Assembly: GCA_945878585.1 (NCBI GenBank) | Contig: CAMDXQ010000003.1 | Location: forward strand, 1 to 61,743 | Length of the DNA stretch: 61,743 bases | Source of the DNA: Akkermansia muciniphila | GTDB lineage: Bacteria; Verrucomicrobiota; Verrucomicrobiia; Methylacidiphilales; Verrucolacustridaceae | Direction of reading: 5' to 3' | Part shown: positions 44,808-53,443 of the stretch, piece by piece | Position numbering within the stretch: position 1 is the first letter of the stretch | How the letters are laid out: every line of letters begins with the position of its first letter | Position numbers and translations under genes: made by a program | The notes under the pieces: generated by a model | The model's database searches: none | The model's input: the letters and a program-made list of their open reading frames with translations, nothing else | Told to the model about the DNA's origin: nothing

Positions 44808-45539
44808 CTAGTTACGTCTTTTCTTTTGATCGCTGGGGGGGGGCGAGATTGCCTTTACGAGTGATGACGAGTGGCGACGAGAAGCTGTAAGTTCGGTCTT
44901 ATCTCGAAGAGTTACAAATAACTTCGAAGTCTTTCGATGCCAGCCAGAGACCTGATTTCGCGCAACCCATCGACTTCGAGATAACTGGAGAAAGGTATTT
45001 TTTGGGAAAGCATTGAGAATGTTTAGTAAAGTGGATCGTAAGGTTCCTTTCCCTTTAGGGGAGTGTAAAATCACGTAATTACCCATCGCTTCGATCTGCT
45101 GAATATCAGCTCCTTCGATAAGAACTTTTTGGTGCGAGATTTCAGCGAGGAAGGATGGTGCATCTCCGCTCGCATTCGGGCTGATTCTACGTGCGGCACG
45201 TTCGAGGGCTTGATGAAGCCGGGTTTTGTCAACCGGCTTTACAAGGTAGTCGACTAAATCAAATTCGAAACCGGTTGCCCCCTGGCTAGGGTCGGCTGTT
45301 ACCGCGATGCAGAGAGGAGATGGAGAAACTGAACGAAGAATGTCGAATCCGTTTTCATGTCCAAGCGACAAGTCTAAAAAGATAAGATTCGGTCGAAGTT
45401 TTTCTATAAGAGATTTTGCCTCCGTCAGAGAGCTTGCTTCGCCGAGAAGATTTACTTCAGGGAAGGCTTTGAATATATCTCGTAAATCTTGACGGCAAAG
45501 AGGCTCGTCATCGATCAGGACTACGTTTAGTCGATTCAT
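44808..45539 (-). CDS. LytTR-family response regulator
   Basis: 243 residues. Receiver domain: VVLIDDEPLC with the acidic pair, LIFLDLSLG with the phospho-acceptor Asp, VTADPS and LVKPVDKTRL with the switch Lys. The LytTR DNA-binding domain follows (IQQIEAMGNYVILHSPKGKG, STLLNILNAFPKNTFLQLSR, SRWVARNQVSGW). It ends with a basic Ser/Arg/Lys tail. Its start overlaps the stop of the MASE1/LytS-like kinase (ATGA), so the pair is one two-component system. Target promoters are unknown. Confidence 0.93.
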   Translation of the reverse strand: MNRLNVVLIDDEPLCRQDLRDIFKAFPEVNLLGEASSLTEAKSLIEKLRPNLIFLDLSLGHENGFDILRSVSPSPLCIAVTADPSQGATGFEFDLVDYLVKPVDKTRLHQALERAARRISPNASGDAPSFLAEISHQKVLIEGADIQQIEAMGNYVILHSPKGKGTLRSTLLNILNAFPKNTFLQLSRSRWVARNQVSGWHRKTSKLFVTLRDKTELTASRRHSSSLVKAISPPPSDQKKRRN

Positions 45540-47593
45540 ACCAGGCTACCCCCGACCGGGAGCGTTAGGGTTGCTGATACTACGCCCTTTCTTTCTTCTC
45601 GGAGTTTAAGGGATGCTTCATGATGATATACCAAAAGAAGATGTTGTCGCACGAGCGCCATACCGGCAGAAACTTGCTCGAGGGAGCGGGGTTTTAAGTT
45701 TCCAGGCTGAGATATCGTTACGACCAATCTCTTGTCGGCGTCCAGCTTGGCCGAGAGTCGAATCCATAACTTTTTCTTTGCTGAAAATGCCCCATGTTTT
45801 ACCGCATTTTCCACCAAAGTCTGGAGACTCATCGGAGGTATTTTGAATGCTTGAATCTTTGAGGGTACAGTGACTTTGAATAACACGTCTTTTCCGCGCA
45901 TGGTTTCGAGTGCGAGATATTGGCGGCAAAGGGACAATTCTTCTTCGATCGGGATCAGAGTGTTGAGTTGAGAGTCCACAGAGGTGCGCAAAAACTGAGC
46001 GAGGAGTGTGATAAATTCCCGTGCCCGAAGTGGGTTACGTTGTACGAGAGCCCGAAGACCCGTGAGGCAGTTAAAGAGGAGGTGGGGGTTAATTCTGGAT
46101 CGAATCGTGGCCACCTCCATTTTAGCTATTTCTGCGCTTATTTCGGCTTTTTCAGCTCTTTCTTCCAATCGGAGGCAGTGTAGGAGTCCAGTTGCTTCGA
46201 GAGGCTCTCCCGATCCAGAAGAATGGGTAATTAGCCAGTGGGATAAATAGGCAGGTGCGCAGGGATCTTTCGATAAAATCTTCATCTGACCAGTCCTGCT
46301 TTTTTTGTTAAAAAGCGGATATTCTTTGGGAATCTTGTTCGACACGGAATCCTGATCGATCGAATAACCTGTAACGGCACTCCACGTCCAAAGGGATGAG
46401 TCGAGGGAGCTCATTACCCAATGATCTTTTTGTGATCTGGCTCGCAAGCTGTCTGCTGCCAAGCCCAAAGGAAACATGGTGACGCAAAAAAGGATCAAGA
46501 GGCCGACTTCTTCTGTGTGGGGCGCCATTGTCACATTCAGAGATCGAAGATCGGACATTCTGAAATGATTGTGCTGGTTGTTTCCGCCAGTTGGATCTGT
46601 CTTTGCAGATGGATTGCTATTCTCGGGAGGATGACTGTTTTTTAGAGATACAAAGAGAAAGGAAAGAATGAAAAAAGAGAGGGTCGCCCCCTTCATTCCA
46701 TTCCCCCAAACACCCCATACGATCAAGGGCAGTAGAAAGATAAGGATCATTCCGCGAAGCGGTGAAAAGAGAGTAAAGGTGCAAAGCAAAATGACTAAGA
46801 GAAGGCTATGTCCGGCGATTCCTAGTCCCTTTGGAGATAGCCAGTGAAACTGGCGAATGTTTTGCCAAACAAGAATCAAGGGTGTCAAAAGAATGATTCC
46901 TCCAGCGTTTGCAAGCGCGTAGGTCACCACCTCGGTCTCAAAATGTGATATGGGAATGACGCCTGCTTTCCATAACAGGGTTTGCGCGATGAGGGCGCTG
47001 GTAAGGGCAGGAATCCAAGGCGCGGCAATCAAGAAAATGGCGATATCCCGCTGCTTGCTTATCCAAAGATGAAAACCAGCGGCGACCTTAATAAGAAGAA
47101 ACCACGCAAGGGAGGTTTCTGCGATATTGGCCAAGGGTAAAAGAAGTGCTGTGGATGTAGGAAGAAATGGGGAAACAAGGAAATGGTAGGCGACCAGTCC
47201 GAGGTAAACACCCGAAAGCATCCAGGGTCCCCCCAAAAGAACGCAACCCAGGGCGGCTCCTGATCCGAGCCAAAGGGATGAGGACCAATCGGGAGAAGTA
47301 TTATGAAGCCATTTAGAGGAGGCAGCCAAAGCGAGTTGAACGAGGGCGGTTAGGACAATGCCTTTGGTAGTGACGAGAAAGGTGCGTTTGGAGGGGGGAG
47401 TTTGCGAACGTAAATTAGGGGAGTGTTTTTCATGGGGATTGAAGACTGGGGGGGTAGATATTCGCGGCTTTCCACTCGTCACTTTATTTCTGCCACTCGT
47501 CCCTATGGAGTAGCGACTGGTTTGTGCCAAGAAATACTTCATTAATGCGTAAGTTTTTCGGTGTAAACCTATTCCTGAGTGATGAATAAACAT
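45536..47593 (-). CDS. Sensor histidine kinase, MASE1 plus LytS-type kinase core
   Basis: 685 residues from ATG 47593; ATG 47542 gives 668 and neither has a Shine-Dalgarno sequence. After a polar start, eight helices form a MASE1-like sensor (SSSLWLGSGAALGCVLLGG, ANIAETSLAWFLL, YALANAGGIILLTPLIL). A segment around SLDSSLWTWSAVTGYSI resembles a PAS remnant. A coiled coil (AEKAEISAEIAKMEVATI) leads to the His_kinase domain: RSRINPHLLFNCLTGLRALV with the phospho-His, then the ATPase N-box SLQTLVENAVKHG. The partner is the overlapping LytTR regulator. The ligand is unknown. Confidence 0.9.
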   Translation of the reverse strand: MFIHHSGIGLHRKTYALMKYFLAQTSRYSIGTSGRNKVTSGKPRISTPPVFNPHEKHSPNLRSQTPPSKRTFLVTTKGIVLTALVQLALAASSKWLHNTSPDWSSSLWLGSGAALGCVLLGGPWMLSGVYLGLVAYHFLVSPFLPTSTALLLPLANIAETSLAWFLLIKVAAGFHLWISKQRDIAIFLIAAPWIPALTSALIAQTLLWKAGVIPISHFETEVVTYALANAGGIILLTPLILVWQNIRQFHWLSPKGLGIAGHSLLLVILLCTFTLFSPLRGMILIFLLPLIVWGVWGNGMKGATLSFFILSFLFVSLKNSHPPENSNPSAKTDPTGGNNQHNHFRMSDLRSLNVTMAPHTEEVGLLILFCVTMFPLGLAADSLRARSQKDHWVMSSLDSSLWTWSAVTGYSIDQDSVSNKIPKEYPLFNKKSRTGQMKILSKDPCAPAYLSHWLITHSSGSGEPLEATGLLHCLRLEERAEKAEISAEIAKMEVATIRSRINPHLLFNCLTGLRALVQRNPLRAREFITLLAQFLRTSVDSQLNTLIPIEEELSLCRQYLALETMRGKDVLFKVTVPSKIQAFKIPPMSLQTLVENAVKHGAFSAKKKLWIRLSAKLDADKRLVVTISQPGNLKPRSLEQVSAGMALVRQHLLLVYHHEASLKLREERKGVVSATLTLPVGGSLV

Positions 47594-47658
47594 GAAGAAA
47601 TAAGATTACCATTCTTGATAATAGTGCAACCTTAAGTCCTATTGTTTTTTTTCTTCCC

Positions 47659-48300
47659 ATGGATAGCGGCATCTCATCACCCACTTCCCATCATGCGGAT
47701 CCTCTTTATTTTGCGGTCTGCGATGATCGCAGTTTTATCAGGGCTCTTTTTCATCAGTGGGTGGAGGCCAACCTGCCTTGTCGAATGGTGCAGGTCTCGC
47801 ATCCTCAGGAGCTACGTGCCTCCGACACCTCTTTTCGGCTGGTATTTGTTTCCACCCGTATCTCCTCCACCGAGGGGCGTATTTTACCTAAACACTGTTC
47901 GGGTGATCCGATTGTTTTTGATGACAACTTCACCCCTCTGACTGCGGTCTGGTGGATAGAGCGCGGTGCCAAGGGATTGCTCGACTTTCGGGACGGTCCC
48001 GATGATTGGTTGCACTGCGTCAATCAAGTCTTGGATGGTAGGCTGAGTCAGACCCCATCGGCTAAAAGTGCCATCGACGCGAATGATTCCAAGCGCGGTC
48101 TACAGCTTTTGAGTCGTCGCGAAATGCAGGTGGCCCAGTTGTTGGTCCGTGGAAACTCAGCAGAGCAGGTGGCCAAAAGGCTGGGCACTACGGAGGGAAC
48201 GATAAAAAACCAGAGAAAAGCCATTTATCAGAAGTTAAAAATCGTCCGTGCGACTCAACTAGCTTGGGCGATGGGGAATGGGGTGCCCGGCTCCCGATGA
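47659..48300 (+). CDS. LuxR-type regulator with degenerate receiver domain
   Basis: 213 residues. The N-terminal part folds like a receiver (LYFAVCDDRSFIRALF, then FRLVFVSTRIS), but the strand that should end in the phospho-acceptor Asp reads VFVST, and the switch Lys is not evident in GAKGLLDFR. The C-terminal GerE/LuxR helix-turn-helix is intact: LLSRREMQVAQLLVRGNSAE, KRLGTTEGTIKNQRKAIYQK. Control by phosphorylation is therefore unlikely. It is divergent from the MASE1 kinase, with 65 bp between, and a pyrimidine-rich string precedes the ATG instead of a ribosome site. Confidence 0.88.
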   Translation: MDSGISSPTSHHADPLYFAVCDDRSFIRALFHQWVEANLPCRMVQVSHPQELRASDTSFRLVFVSTRISSTEGRILPKHCSGDPIVFDDNFTPLTAVWWIERGAKGLLDFRDGPDDWLHCVNQVLDGRLSQTPSAKSAIDANDSKRGLQLLSRREMQVAQLLVRGNSAEQVAKRLGTTEGTIKNQRKAIYQKLKIVRATQLAWAMGNGVPGSR

Positions 48301-48440
48301 GAATTCCTCCCGAAAAGGAGAATGAGGAAAAGGTTGAACCTGAGAAGAATCGATCCTATGTCATGCTCGTTTCGATTGGCTTGAGCGCCATTTTCTGGAT
48401 TTCACTTTTCGCGATGCTTTTTTTTCTCCTAACGAAGTGA
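48297..48440 (+). CDS. 47-residue single-TM peptide coupled to the LuxR-type gene
   Basis: ATG at 48297 overlaps the LuxR-type stop as ATGA; TGA is at 48438-48440. The product has a charged N-terminus (MRIPPEKENEEKVEPEKNR) and one helix (SYVMLVSIGLSAIFWISLFA), ending LLTK. No family recognised. The exact 4-nt overlap, used throughout this genome between cotranslated genes, and the clear helix argue for a real gene, perhaps a membrane partner of the regulator. Confidence 0.5.
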   Translation: MRIPPEKENEEKVEPEKNRSYVMLVSIGLSAIFWISLFAMLFFLLTK

Positions 48441-48461
48441 TCCGAGGAACTCGTTATTTTC

Positions 48462-49610
48462 TCAGAGTTGCCGCAAAAGATCTTGGCAGACTTTTTTTGC
48501 ATCAAAAAACTCGAGAGCAATCTCCCGTGCTGCTTTCGAGTGCTCCGTGTAGTTGCGGCTGATTTCGGAAAGTCCCCCCACTGCTTCTTCAAGGGTTGAA
48601 AAGGGAAGAACTCCGCGGGTGGACGGGAGATGACGGCTCCAGCCTGTTTCCTGAACGACAGCAGGTCGTCCCGCGGCCAAGTAACAGGCTGTTCGGCAGC
48701 TAAACCAACCGGTTTTTCCCTCCACGTATCCATGCTTAGCTACGCTCCACTCTCCTCGCGAGGAAGTGAGAAAAGATCGGTATGCCTGATGATCCGGAAC
48801 GACTTCTTGGGGTTCAACTAGATCCCAACCGAGCTGACGCAACTCTTGAGCAGGGCGTTGGCCATCTACGCCAAGTCCCATGGCGAGCCGAAGTGGGGTT
48901 CTGGTTTTGGACGGCAAATCCCGAAATCGGTTGAACTCCAGATTCTTTTGTCCGTAGGTTCGACCTTCCCAAATTTTCGGTCGATAACTGGCCCAGTTCA
49001 TAACCGTTGTCCAGGGGGCTTCGCTTGGGATCGGGGTGACAGGCCACTGATCGATGGCAATCGGCTGAACGGTGGGTCGCCAAGTAATCCCGTCTACGGG
49101 GACGGGGCAACCAGGTAGTCCTACGGAAAGGCCGAAAGTGAAGTGGCTGTCATGATCGCGGAGTCGACCTGCGTATTGGGGGTTTGAACCATCCAGAAGT
49201 CCGATTTGGCAAAACATCGGGTCTCCATCGATAAACATTTTATGCCCTACCCGGAGGTCGTAATCCCTCAGCCAACCCGCGCTAGAAACATTGACCAGGA
49301 GATCCCCGTGACGAAGCCACTCCCGGGCAATCTTTTCTCCTGCTCCATGAAACTTCCCATCGGCACCGTTGCGGTACACCCACGCATGATCGAGGTCGAA
49401 ATCGTGAAAGATCTTTTTCAGGGATCGTAGCGCGAAAGAGCAGTCCTCGGTAATCGTTCCGGCCTCCGGGTCGTAGGGCCATGCACCGGAATCTTCCAGA
49501 TAAAGGACTTCGTGGCCCAACGAGCGAAAGCCAAGTAGGTAGTGCAGATAATCCCAGATCACTCCTCCAAAGGGATACTGACCGACCAGCCCGGTAATGA
49601 TGATGCGCAC
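48462..49610 (-). CDS. Glycosyltransferase-like protein (GT-B fold likely)
   Basis: 382 residues from GTG 49610. The start RIIITGLVGQYPFGGVIWDY resembles the glycine-rich first loop of GT-B transferases, and the C-terminal part (VAKHGYVEGKTGWFSCRTAC, GRPAVVQETGW, GVLPFSTLEEAVGGL) matches the nucleotide-sugar half of GT1/GT4-like proteins. No close family is certain and the acceptor is unknown. Monocistronic: 86 bp from divergent mutS and convergent with the 47-residue gene. Only a weak AAG precedes the GTG. Confidence 0.65.
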   Translation of the reverse strand: MRIIITGLVGQYPFGGVIWDYLHYLLGFRSLGHEVLYLEDSGAWPYDPEAGTITEDCSFALRSLKKIFHDFDLDHAWVYRNGADGKFHGAGEKIAREWLRHGDLLVNVSSAGWLRDYDLRVGHKMFIDGDPMFCQIGLLDGSNPQYAGRLRDHDSHFTFGLSVGLPGCPVPVDGITWRPTVQPIAIDQWPVTPIPSEAPWTTVMNWASYRPKIWEGRTYGQKNLEFNRFRDLPSKTRTPLRLAMGLGVDGQRPAQELRQLGWDLVEPQEVVPDHQAYRSFLTSSRGEWSVAKHGYVEGKTGWFSCRTACYLAAGRPAVVQETGWSRHLPSTRGVLPFSTLEEAVGGLSEISRNYTEHSKAAREIALEFFDAKKVCQDLLRQL

Positions 49611-49696
49611 GATCTTAGTTTATAAGTTTTCCAGACTATGCACAGCCCGCATCCTTGTGGATTGAGCTGGGAGGGAGAGTAAGGGAAAAAGGGAGT

Positions 49697-52207
49697 ATGG
49701 CAGAAGGGTCTACTCCGATGATGCGTCAGTATCAGGGACTTCGTGCCCAGATTCCAAAAGACACTTTTCTTTTCTTTCGCCTCGGTGATTTTTACGAACT
49801 GTTTTTTGAAGATGCAGCGGAGGGGGCACGGATGCTGAATCTTACCCTGACCAAACGGAATGGCATTCCCATGTGTGGTTTGCCTTATCATGCAGCGGAG
49901 GGGTACATCACCAAAGTTCTAGCTGCAGGGCGAAGGGTTGCGCTTTGCGATCAAATAGGGGAAGCCAAGAGCGGGCAAATGGTGGAAAGGGCGATCACCA
50001 AGATATTAAGTCCAGGATGTGCCATGGGGATGGAATTGACCGACCCCAAATTGCCTCGATGGCTGGGTGCTGTTCGTCGGGGGAACGGCAAGAAAGAGCC
50101 TTGGGGGTTCGCTTTGCTGGATGCAAGTACGGGGGAGTTCCGACTGTCGGAACCGAAAGACGAAGTTGCCTGTCGAGAGGAGATCAAGAGAACCCAACCT
50201 GCGGAGATTCTCGTCTCGGAAGAGGATAAGGAGATCCCTGCATGGGTCGATTCGCGAACGACGGTAACTCGGATTCCGGAATGGACGTTGGAGGATGATA
50301 CGGGAAGAACAGTGCTTTGTGAGCATTATCGGGTGCATAGTTTGGACGGGTTCGGGTGCAAAGGAATGGGTCCCGCAGTGGGTGCGGCAGGTGCCTTGGT
50401 GCGTTATGTCAGGGAAACCCTGAAAGGAGGAATGCGACATTGGCAGGTTCCCAAGCCTTTCCGTTCCGAAAGCTTCCTTCAGATTGATTCGGCAACTCAG
50501 CGAAATCTGGAGATCTTTGATTCTGCTTCTCCTGGTGTCTCCACAAGCCTGATTCGGGCGATTGATCAGACCCAGACCGCCATGGGAGGGCGAGAGTTGC
50601 GATCATGGTTGCTACGACCTCTGCGAAACAAGAAGGAGGTAGAAGAAAGGCATGAAGCAGTAGCCGGTTTTCTTGAGGATGTGGGGGCTATGGATGATTT
50701 CCGTGAGGCTCTTGGGGAAGTGAGGGATCTTCCACGTCTTGTCGGGCGTTTAGCCGGAGGCGCGGGAACGGCTCGAGATCTGCTGGCTCTACGGATAACT
50801 TTGAATGCTCTGCCGTCCCTCAAGGAAAAGGGTCGTGTTTTGGCGGGAAAGTTGAATCAAAGAGTGAGTGAAGCGATCAATCTGGAGGAATCTTTGGTGG
50901 CAGAGTTAAGCCGGGCGGTGGCGGATGATCCTCCAGGAACGATCCGGGAAGGTGGAATGATTCGTGACGGGTATGACAAGGTTCTCGACTCCCATCGTAC
51001 GGCAATGCGGGAAGGGAGAACGTGGATTGCGGAACTCCAGGCAAAGGAGGTGGAGCGGACTGGAATTAAGAGCTTAAAGATCCGTTTCAATAATATCAGC
51101 GGATATGGAATCGAAGTGACCAAAACAAACCTAGATCAGGTTCCGAAGGAGTATCAGAGGAAACAGACTCTCGCCCAGGCAGAACGTTATGTGACCCCTG
51201 AGCTCAAGGAGATGGAGGGGAAGATCTTGGGTGCGGAAGAGAAGTCGATGGCCCGAGAAATTCAGCTGTTTGGCCAGCTCCGAGATCTGGTTCTTTCCCG
51301 GAGTGAGTACTTGCAAAAAACGGCGGACGCTTTGGGGGCTCTGGATGTTCTTGCCGGCTTGGCCTCGACCGCGCGTAGGTGGGGATACGTGCGCCCGACC
51401 ATTCGAGAGGATCGCTCCTTGCGGATTCAAGGAGGAAGGCATCCTGTGATTGAACAATTACTGGCGGGTGGGGCTGAGCCATTTGTTCCGAATGATCTAT
51501 GGATCGGGGGTGAGAAGGGAACGCTTATGATTCTTACCGGACCCAACATGGCGGGAAAAAGTACGTACTTAAGACAGGCAGCACTCATCTGTTTGCTGGG
51601 GCAAATTGGATCGTTTGTCCCAGCTGCATCGGCCGAACTTCCGATCTTGGACCGAATTTTTACACGGATTGGAGCAGGTGATGATTTAGCTAGGGGTCAG
51701 AGCACATTTTTAGTGGAAATGAACGAGACTGCCATGATTCTGCATCATGCGACGGAAGATAGTTTAGTGATCTTGGATGAGATTGGGCGCGGAACGAGTA
51801 CCCTGGATGGGCTCAGTATCGCATGGGCCGTGGGCGAGTATCTGCATGATGAGGTGAAGGCGAAGACCCTCTTTGCCACCCATTACCACGAGTTGGCCGA
51901 ACTGGTGTTGACTCGGAACGGTGTGCGGAACTTTCGTGTCGATGTTCGGGAGGAAAAGGACCGGGTCGTGTTTTTGCGTAGAATTGTGGAGGGAGAAGCG
52001 GACCGGAGTTACGGGATTCAGGTCGCTCGGTTAGCAGGGTTGCCTGAACCAGTGTTACGGCGTGCGGGAGAGATATTAAAGGGACTAGAGGAAGGCGAAT
52101 TCGATGCGTCGGGCAAACCAGCCAGAATCAAACCCAAGAATCCAACTCAGAAGAAGAATACGAAAAACCAACTCGATCTTTTTACCGAGCGTGAAAAGTC
52201 TTTTTAA
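49697..52207 (+). CDS. mutS: DNA mismatch repair protein MutS
   Basis: 836 residues from ATG 49697, with AAAAAGGGAG in front; the frame is open to 49655 but the family starts here. GDFYELF (30-36) carries the Phe-x-Glu mismatch reader. NIS-containing clamp and lever regions follow. The ATPase has TGPNMAGKSTYLRQ (Walker A near 615), DEIGRGTSTLDG (Walker B) and TLFATHYHEL. Recognises mismatches and recruits MutL. The lysine-rich end (IKPKNPTQKKNTKN) is followed by LDLF, a beta-clamp-binding type motif. No mutL is in the window. Confidence 0.97.
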   Translation: MAEGSTPMMRQYQGLRAQIPKDTFLFFRLGDFYELFFEDAAEGARMLNLTLTKRNGIPMCGLPYHAAEGYITKVLAAGRRVALCDQIGEAKSGQMVERAITKILSPGCAMGMELTDPKLPRWLGAVRRGNGKKEPWGFALLDASTGEFRLSEPKDEVACREEIKRTQPAEILVSEEDKEIPAWVDSRTTVTRIPEWTLEDDTGRTVLCEHYRVHSLDGFGCKGMGPAVGAAGALVRYVRETLKGGMRHWQVPKPFRSESFLQIDSATQRNLEIFDSASPGVSTSLIRAIDQTQTAMGGRELRSWLLRPLRNKKEVEERHEAVAGFLEDVGAMDDFREALGEVRDLPRLVGRLAGGAGTARDLLALRITLNALPSLKEKGRVLAGKLNQRVSEAINLEESLVAELSRAVADDPPGTIREGGMIRDGYDKVLDSHRTAMREGRTWIAELQAKEVERTGIKSLKIRFNNISGYGIEVTKTNLDQVPKEYQRKQTLAQAERYVTPELKEMEGKILGAEEKSMAREIQLFGQLRDLVLSRSEYLQKTADALGALDVLAGLASTARRWGYVRPTIREDRSLRIQGGRHPVIEQLLAGGAEPFVPNDLWIGGEKGTLMILTGPNMAGKSTYLRQAALICLLGQIGSFVPAASAELPILDRIFTRIGAGDDLARGQSTFLVEMNETAMILHHATEDSLVILDEIGRGTSTLDGLSIAWAVGEYLHDEVKAKTLFATHYHELAELVLTRNGVRNFRVDVREEKDRVVFLRRIVEGEADRSYGIQVARLAGLPEPVLRRAGEILKGLEEGEFDASGKPARIKPKNPTQKKNTKNQLDLFTEREKSF

Positions 52208-52246
52208 AGGTTCCTCGGAATGTTCCGTGGGGTAAGATGACATTCA

Positions 52247-53443
52247 GTGAAGGGTCCCAAAAAAGTTCTCATTTTGTCTGCTAGTGCTGGAACAGGGCAT
52301 GTAAAAGCAGCTGCCGCGATCGAAACTGTTTGCCGATCCACCCCCGGAATCGGGGAAGTGGTGAATGTGGATGCCCTAGCTTTTACCAATAAGCTATTCC
52401 GAGACTTTTATTCGAAGCTTTATCTGACTCTGGTGCAGGATGCCCCAACTCTGTTGGGGTGGTGGTATGACAAGAGTGATGAGCCCTGGAAGACCGACAA
52501 GATGCGGCTTCTTCTGGATCGACTGAACACCCGCCCTCTCGTCCGTCTGATCTCCCAGCTTCAACCAGACATCACGGTTTGCACTCATTTTATGCCTGCG
52601 GAAATCATCTCCCACCTGATCACAAAAAAAACGATTCAGGCAAAACTTTCCATTGTGGTAACCGATTATGATTTCCATGCGATGTGGTTGTCTCGGGCTT
52701 TTCATAGGTATTTCGTCGCACTGGAGGAGACCAAGGCTTACTTGACGATGCTCGGACTTCCAGCCGATCGCGTGACGGTAAGCGGCATTCCAGTGGATCC
52801 AGCTTTCGGTCCCTCGGTCGATCAGTTGGCTCTACGAAAGAAACTAGGTCTGGCGACCGATCGACCTGTCATTTTAGTGACGGCGGGTGCGTTGGGAGTG
52901 AATCCAGCTGAACAGGTGGTGAAGTCTTTGCGACAGCTGAAGCTCAAGGCGCAAGTGGTGGTAATCTGCGGAAAAAACCCTGAAGCTAAAGTGCGCGTCG
53001 ATCAGGAGGTTTCGAGAACAGTTTCTGGGGAGGTAAAATTCTTAGTTCAAGGATATGTCGAGAATATGGCTGAGTGGATGGCATCTGCTGATCTTCTGAT
53101 TAGTAAACCTGGGGGAATGACCTCGGCGGAAGCGATGGTCTGTCACTTACCGATGGCGATTTACGATCCCATTCCTGGGCAAGAGGAGAGAAATAGTGAT
53201 CAACTGCTGGAGAATGGGGTAGCGATCAAATGTAATGAAATTATGACTTTGGGGTACAAAGTCGGGTGCTTGTTGTCCGACTCCGAGCGCCTCCAGAGGA
53301 TGAAAGAATCGGCGCGAAAGATGGGGCGACCCAAGGCGGCGGAAACGGTGGTCCGAACTTTGCTGGCCGAATCGGATACCGTTGCTGTGGAAGTGAATAC
53401 CAATCAGCAGGAGGAGATGGCAGAGCAGGTTCGGAAACGATGA
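52247..53443 (+). CDS. MGDG-synthase-like/MurG-like glycosyltransferase (GT28)
   Basis: 398 residues from GTG 52247. The N-terminal MGDG_synth domain has VLILSASAGTGHVKAAAAI (family form: SxxGxGHxxAA-x-A), then TVCTHFMPAEI, SIVVTDYDFHAMW and VSGIPVDPAF. The GT28 C-terminal half has VILVTAGALGVNPAEQVV and LLISKPGGMTSAEAM, the nucleotide-sugar-binding block. Relatives add galactose or glucose to diacylglycerol on the cytoplasmic face of the membrane. A glycolipid synthase is likely; sugar and lipid are not assignable. Its stop overlaps the GH1 start (ATGA), 39 bp after mutS. Confidence 0.87.
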   Translation: MKGPKKVLILSASAGTGHVKAAAAIETVCRSTPGIGEVVNVDALAFTNKLFRDFYSKLYLTLVQDAPTLLGWWYDKSDEPWKTDKMRLLLDRLNTRPLVRLISQLQPDITVCTHFMPAEIISHLITKKTIQAKLSIVVTDYDFHAMWLSRAFHRYFVALEETKAYLTMLGLPADRVTVSGIPVDPAFGPSVDQLALRKKLGLATDRPVILVTAGALGVNPAEQVVKSLRQLKLKAQVVVICGKNPEAKVRVDQEVSRTVSGEVKFLVQGYVENMAEWMASADLLISKPGGMTSAEAMVCHLPMAIYDPIPGQEERNSDQLLENGVAIKCNEIMTLGYKVGCLLSDSERLQRMKESARKMGRPKAAETVVRTLLAESDTVAVEVNTNQQEEMAEQVRKR

